Part shown: in pieces, positions 5,827 to 6,418 of the stretch
Position numbering within the stretch: the first letter of the stretch is position 1
Layout of the letters: every line of letters begins with the position of its first letter
From: Ferroglobus sp.
GTDB lineage: Archaea > Halobacteriota > Archaeoglobi > Archaeoglobales > Archaeoglobaceae
NCBI GenBank assembly: GCA_015520115.1
Contig: WAQS01000045.1
Span: 1-6,418 of the forward strand
Length of the DNA: 6,418 nucleotides
Direction: 5' to 3'
Notes under the pieces: model-generated
Seen by the model: only the letters and a program-made list of their open reading frames with translations
Database searches by the model: none
What the model was told of the DNA's origin: nothing
Translations under genes and position numbers: made by a program

Positions 5827-6246
5827 ATGGACGAGTTGGAAAAAATTAGGAAAAAGAAGCTAATGGAGTTGATGAAAAAAATGTCGGGAGAGGGAGGTTA
5901 TTCGAATAAACAAGCAGAAAAGTATCCGGATAAGCCGGTGGAGGTAAACTCGGGCAATTTCGACGAGATCCTCAAAAAGTACGAAAACGTCGTCGTAGAC
6001 TTCTGGGCTGAGTGGTGCATGCCCTGTAGAATGATCGCCCCAATAATAGAGCAGCTTGCAAAGGAATATGCTGGTAGAGTTGTTTTTGCGAAACTCAATA
6101 CCGACGAAAATCCGCAGGTAGCTGCGAGGTACGGGATAACCGGAATACCGACGTTGATATTCTTTAAGAATGGAAAGCCGGTGGATAAAATAATAGGAGC
6201 GTATCCAAAGGGAGAAATAGAGAGGTGGATAAAAAGAAACCTCTAA
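5827..6246 (+). CDS. Thioredoxin with WCMPC active site and charged N-terminal extension
   Basis: Small cytosolic dithiol-disulfide oxidoreductase. The 139 residues hold a full thioredoxin fold from about 37 to the end: VVVDFWAEWCMPCRMIAP at 55-72 with the redox pair C64/C67, VVFAKLNTDENP at 85-96, and ITGIPTLIFFKNG with the cis-proline P108. The active site is CMPC instead of the common CGPC, which may shift redox potential or partner choice. About 35 extra residues precede the fold, beginning MDELEKIRKKKLMELMKKM, a strongly charged helix; similar extensions occur in other archaeal thioredoxins, so I keep the first ATG. Internal ATG codons (M13, M16, M19) are alternative starts. The start lies 19 bases after the Trm10-like gene; the gap carries an AT-rich, TATA-like run (ttaaatctataaat, 5804-5817), so both read-through and its own promoter are possible. 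No Shine-Dalgarno sequence is evident. Confidence 0.93.
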   Translation: MDELEKIRKKKLMELMKKMSGEGGYSNKQAEKYPDKPVEVNSGNFDEILKKYENVVVDFWAEWCMPCRMIAPIIEQLAKEYAGRVVFAKLNTDENPQVAARYGITGIPTLIFFKNGKPVDKIIGAYPKGEIERWIKRNL

Positions 6247-6267
6247 TTTTTTATTCACGCTCTTTTT
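6247..6267 (+). terminator. Probable oligo-T terminator after the thioredoxin gene
   Basis: Immediately after the thioredoxin stop codon come a T6 run (6247-6252) and, 10 bases later, a T5 run (6263-6267). Archaeal transcription ends on such U-tracts without needing a hairpin. The site would close the plus-strand operon before the tRNA gene. Confidence 0.5.
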
Positions 6268-6271
6268 CACA

Positions 6272-6281
6272 CCATAAAATT
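6272..6281 (+). promoter_or_regulatory. Candidate TATA box for tRNA-Leu
   Basis: The sequence ccataaaatt predicts a start near 6303, giving a 5' leader of about 12 bases before the mature tRNA. A second AT-rich candidate, acatttaaag (6294-6303), is too close to the gene unless the start lies inside it. The choice is tentative. Confidence 0.3.
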
Positions 6282-6314
6282 CATAAGACTTCGACATTTA
6301 AAGAAATTTACACT

Positions 6315-6399
6315 GCGGGGGTTGCCGAGCCAGGACAAAGGCGCGGGATTCAGGGTCCCGTCCCGTAGGGGTTCGAGGGTTCAAATCCCTCCCCCCGCA
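6315..6399 (+). tRNA. tRNA-Leu, anticodon CAG
   Basis: An 85-base class II tRNA that folds completely. Acceptor arms GCGGGGG (6315-6321) and CCCCCGC (6392-6398) pair over 7 bases. The D stem is GCC/GGC (6324-6326, 6340-6342). The anticodon stem CGGGA/TCCCG (6344-6348, 6356-6360) encloses loop TTCAGGG with anticodon CAG at 6351-6353. The long variable arm has CCC (6362-6364) facing GGG (6368-6370). The T stem GAGGG/CCCTC (6375-6379, 6387-6391) encloses TTCAAAT. The discriminator is A6399, as expected for leucine. CCA is not encoded and must be added. No intron. It reads CUG codons. Position 9 is T (6323), so this tRNA is not a substrate for purine-9 methylation by the nearby Trm10-like enzyme. 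Confidence 0.97.
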
Positions 6400-6418
6400 T
6401 GGCTCGTATCGTCCAATG

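Noticed and set aside
5860..6297. Minus-strand open frame of 145 codons opposite thioredoxin
   Set aside because: It is antisense to an unmistakable thioredoxin. Its sequence has no recognisable domain and it runs across the terminator region.
6315..6418. tRNA-Leu as an integration (att) site
   Set aside because: tRNA genes are common integration targets, but no integrase gene and no duplicate of the tRNA 3' end is visible; only 19 bases follow the gene.

Overview
The window looks like an ordinary chromosomal segment of a thermophilic euryarchaeon, most likely of the Archaeoglobales. The evidence is a KptA-type RNA 2'-phosphotransferase, a TIGR00284-type dihydropteroate synthase-like protein, an archaeal Trm10-type SPOUT methyltransferase, and a secreted protein with a PGF-CTERM (archaeosortase) tail. 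Archaeal TATA-like boxes sit about 26 bases upstream of starts that lack a Shine-Dalgarno sequence, and GTG starts are common. The genus assignment rests on recalled family distribution, not on a search. Coding density is very high and there is no gap over 300 bases.

Left block, minus strand (3-1516): kptA then thiL, overlapping by 16 bases, with a clear Shine-Dalgarno sequence for thiL inside the end of kptA. Next comes a 114-base divergent promoter region (1517-1630). Rightward from it runs a two-gene unit (1631-2757): a secreted, internally duplicated, PGF-CTERM cell-surface protein, then a 73-residue two-helix membrane protein whose strong Shine-Dalgarno sequence lies inside the PGF-CTERM codons. 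The membrane-protein gene collides tail to tail, with a 21-base overlap, with a leftward PHP-domain phosphoesterase gene (2737-3363).

Right block, plus strand (3400-6246): a dihydropteroate synthase-like protein (probably pterin or tetrahydromethanopterin related), a Trm10-like tRNA position-9 methyltransferase and a thioredoxin with a WCMPC active site. Gaps are 8 and 19 bases, as in an operon. The PHP and dihydropteroate synthase-like genes diverge from a 36-base gap in which each gene's TATA-like box lies in the other's upstream region. After an oligo-T terminator region comes an intact tRNA-Leu(CAG) (6315-6399) without encoded CCA.

Most genes are housekeeping: thiamine and pterin cofactors, tRNA processing and modification, redox. 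The least explained part is the coupled pair of surface protein and two-helix membrane protein. The most striking bare sequence structure is a perfect 17-base inverted repeat inside the PHP gene. I see no CRISPR array, insertion sequence, phage gene or defence island.
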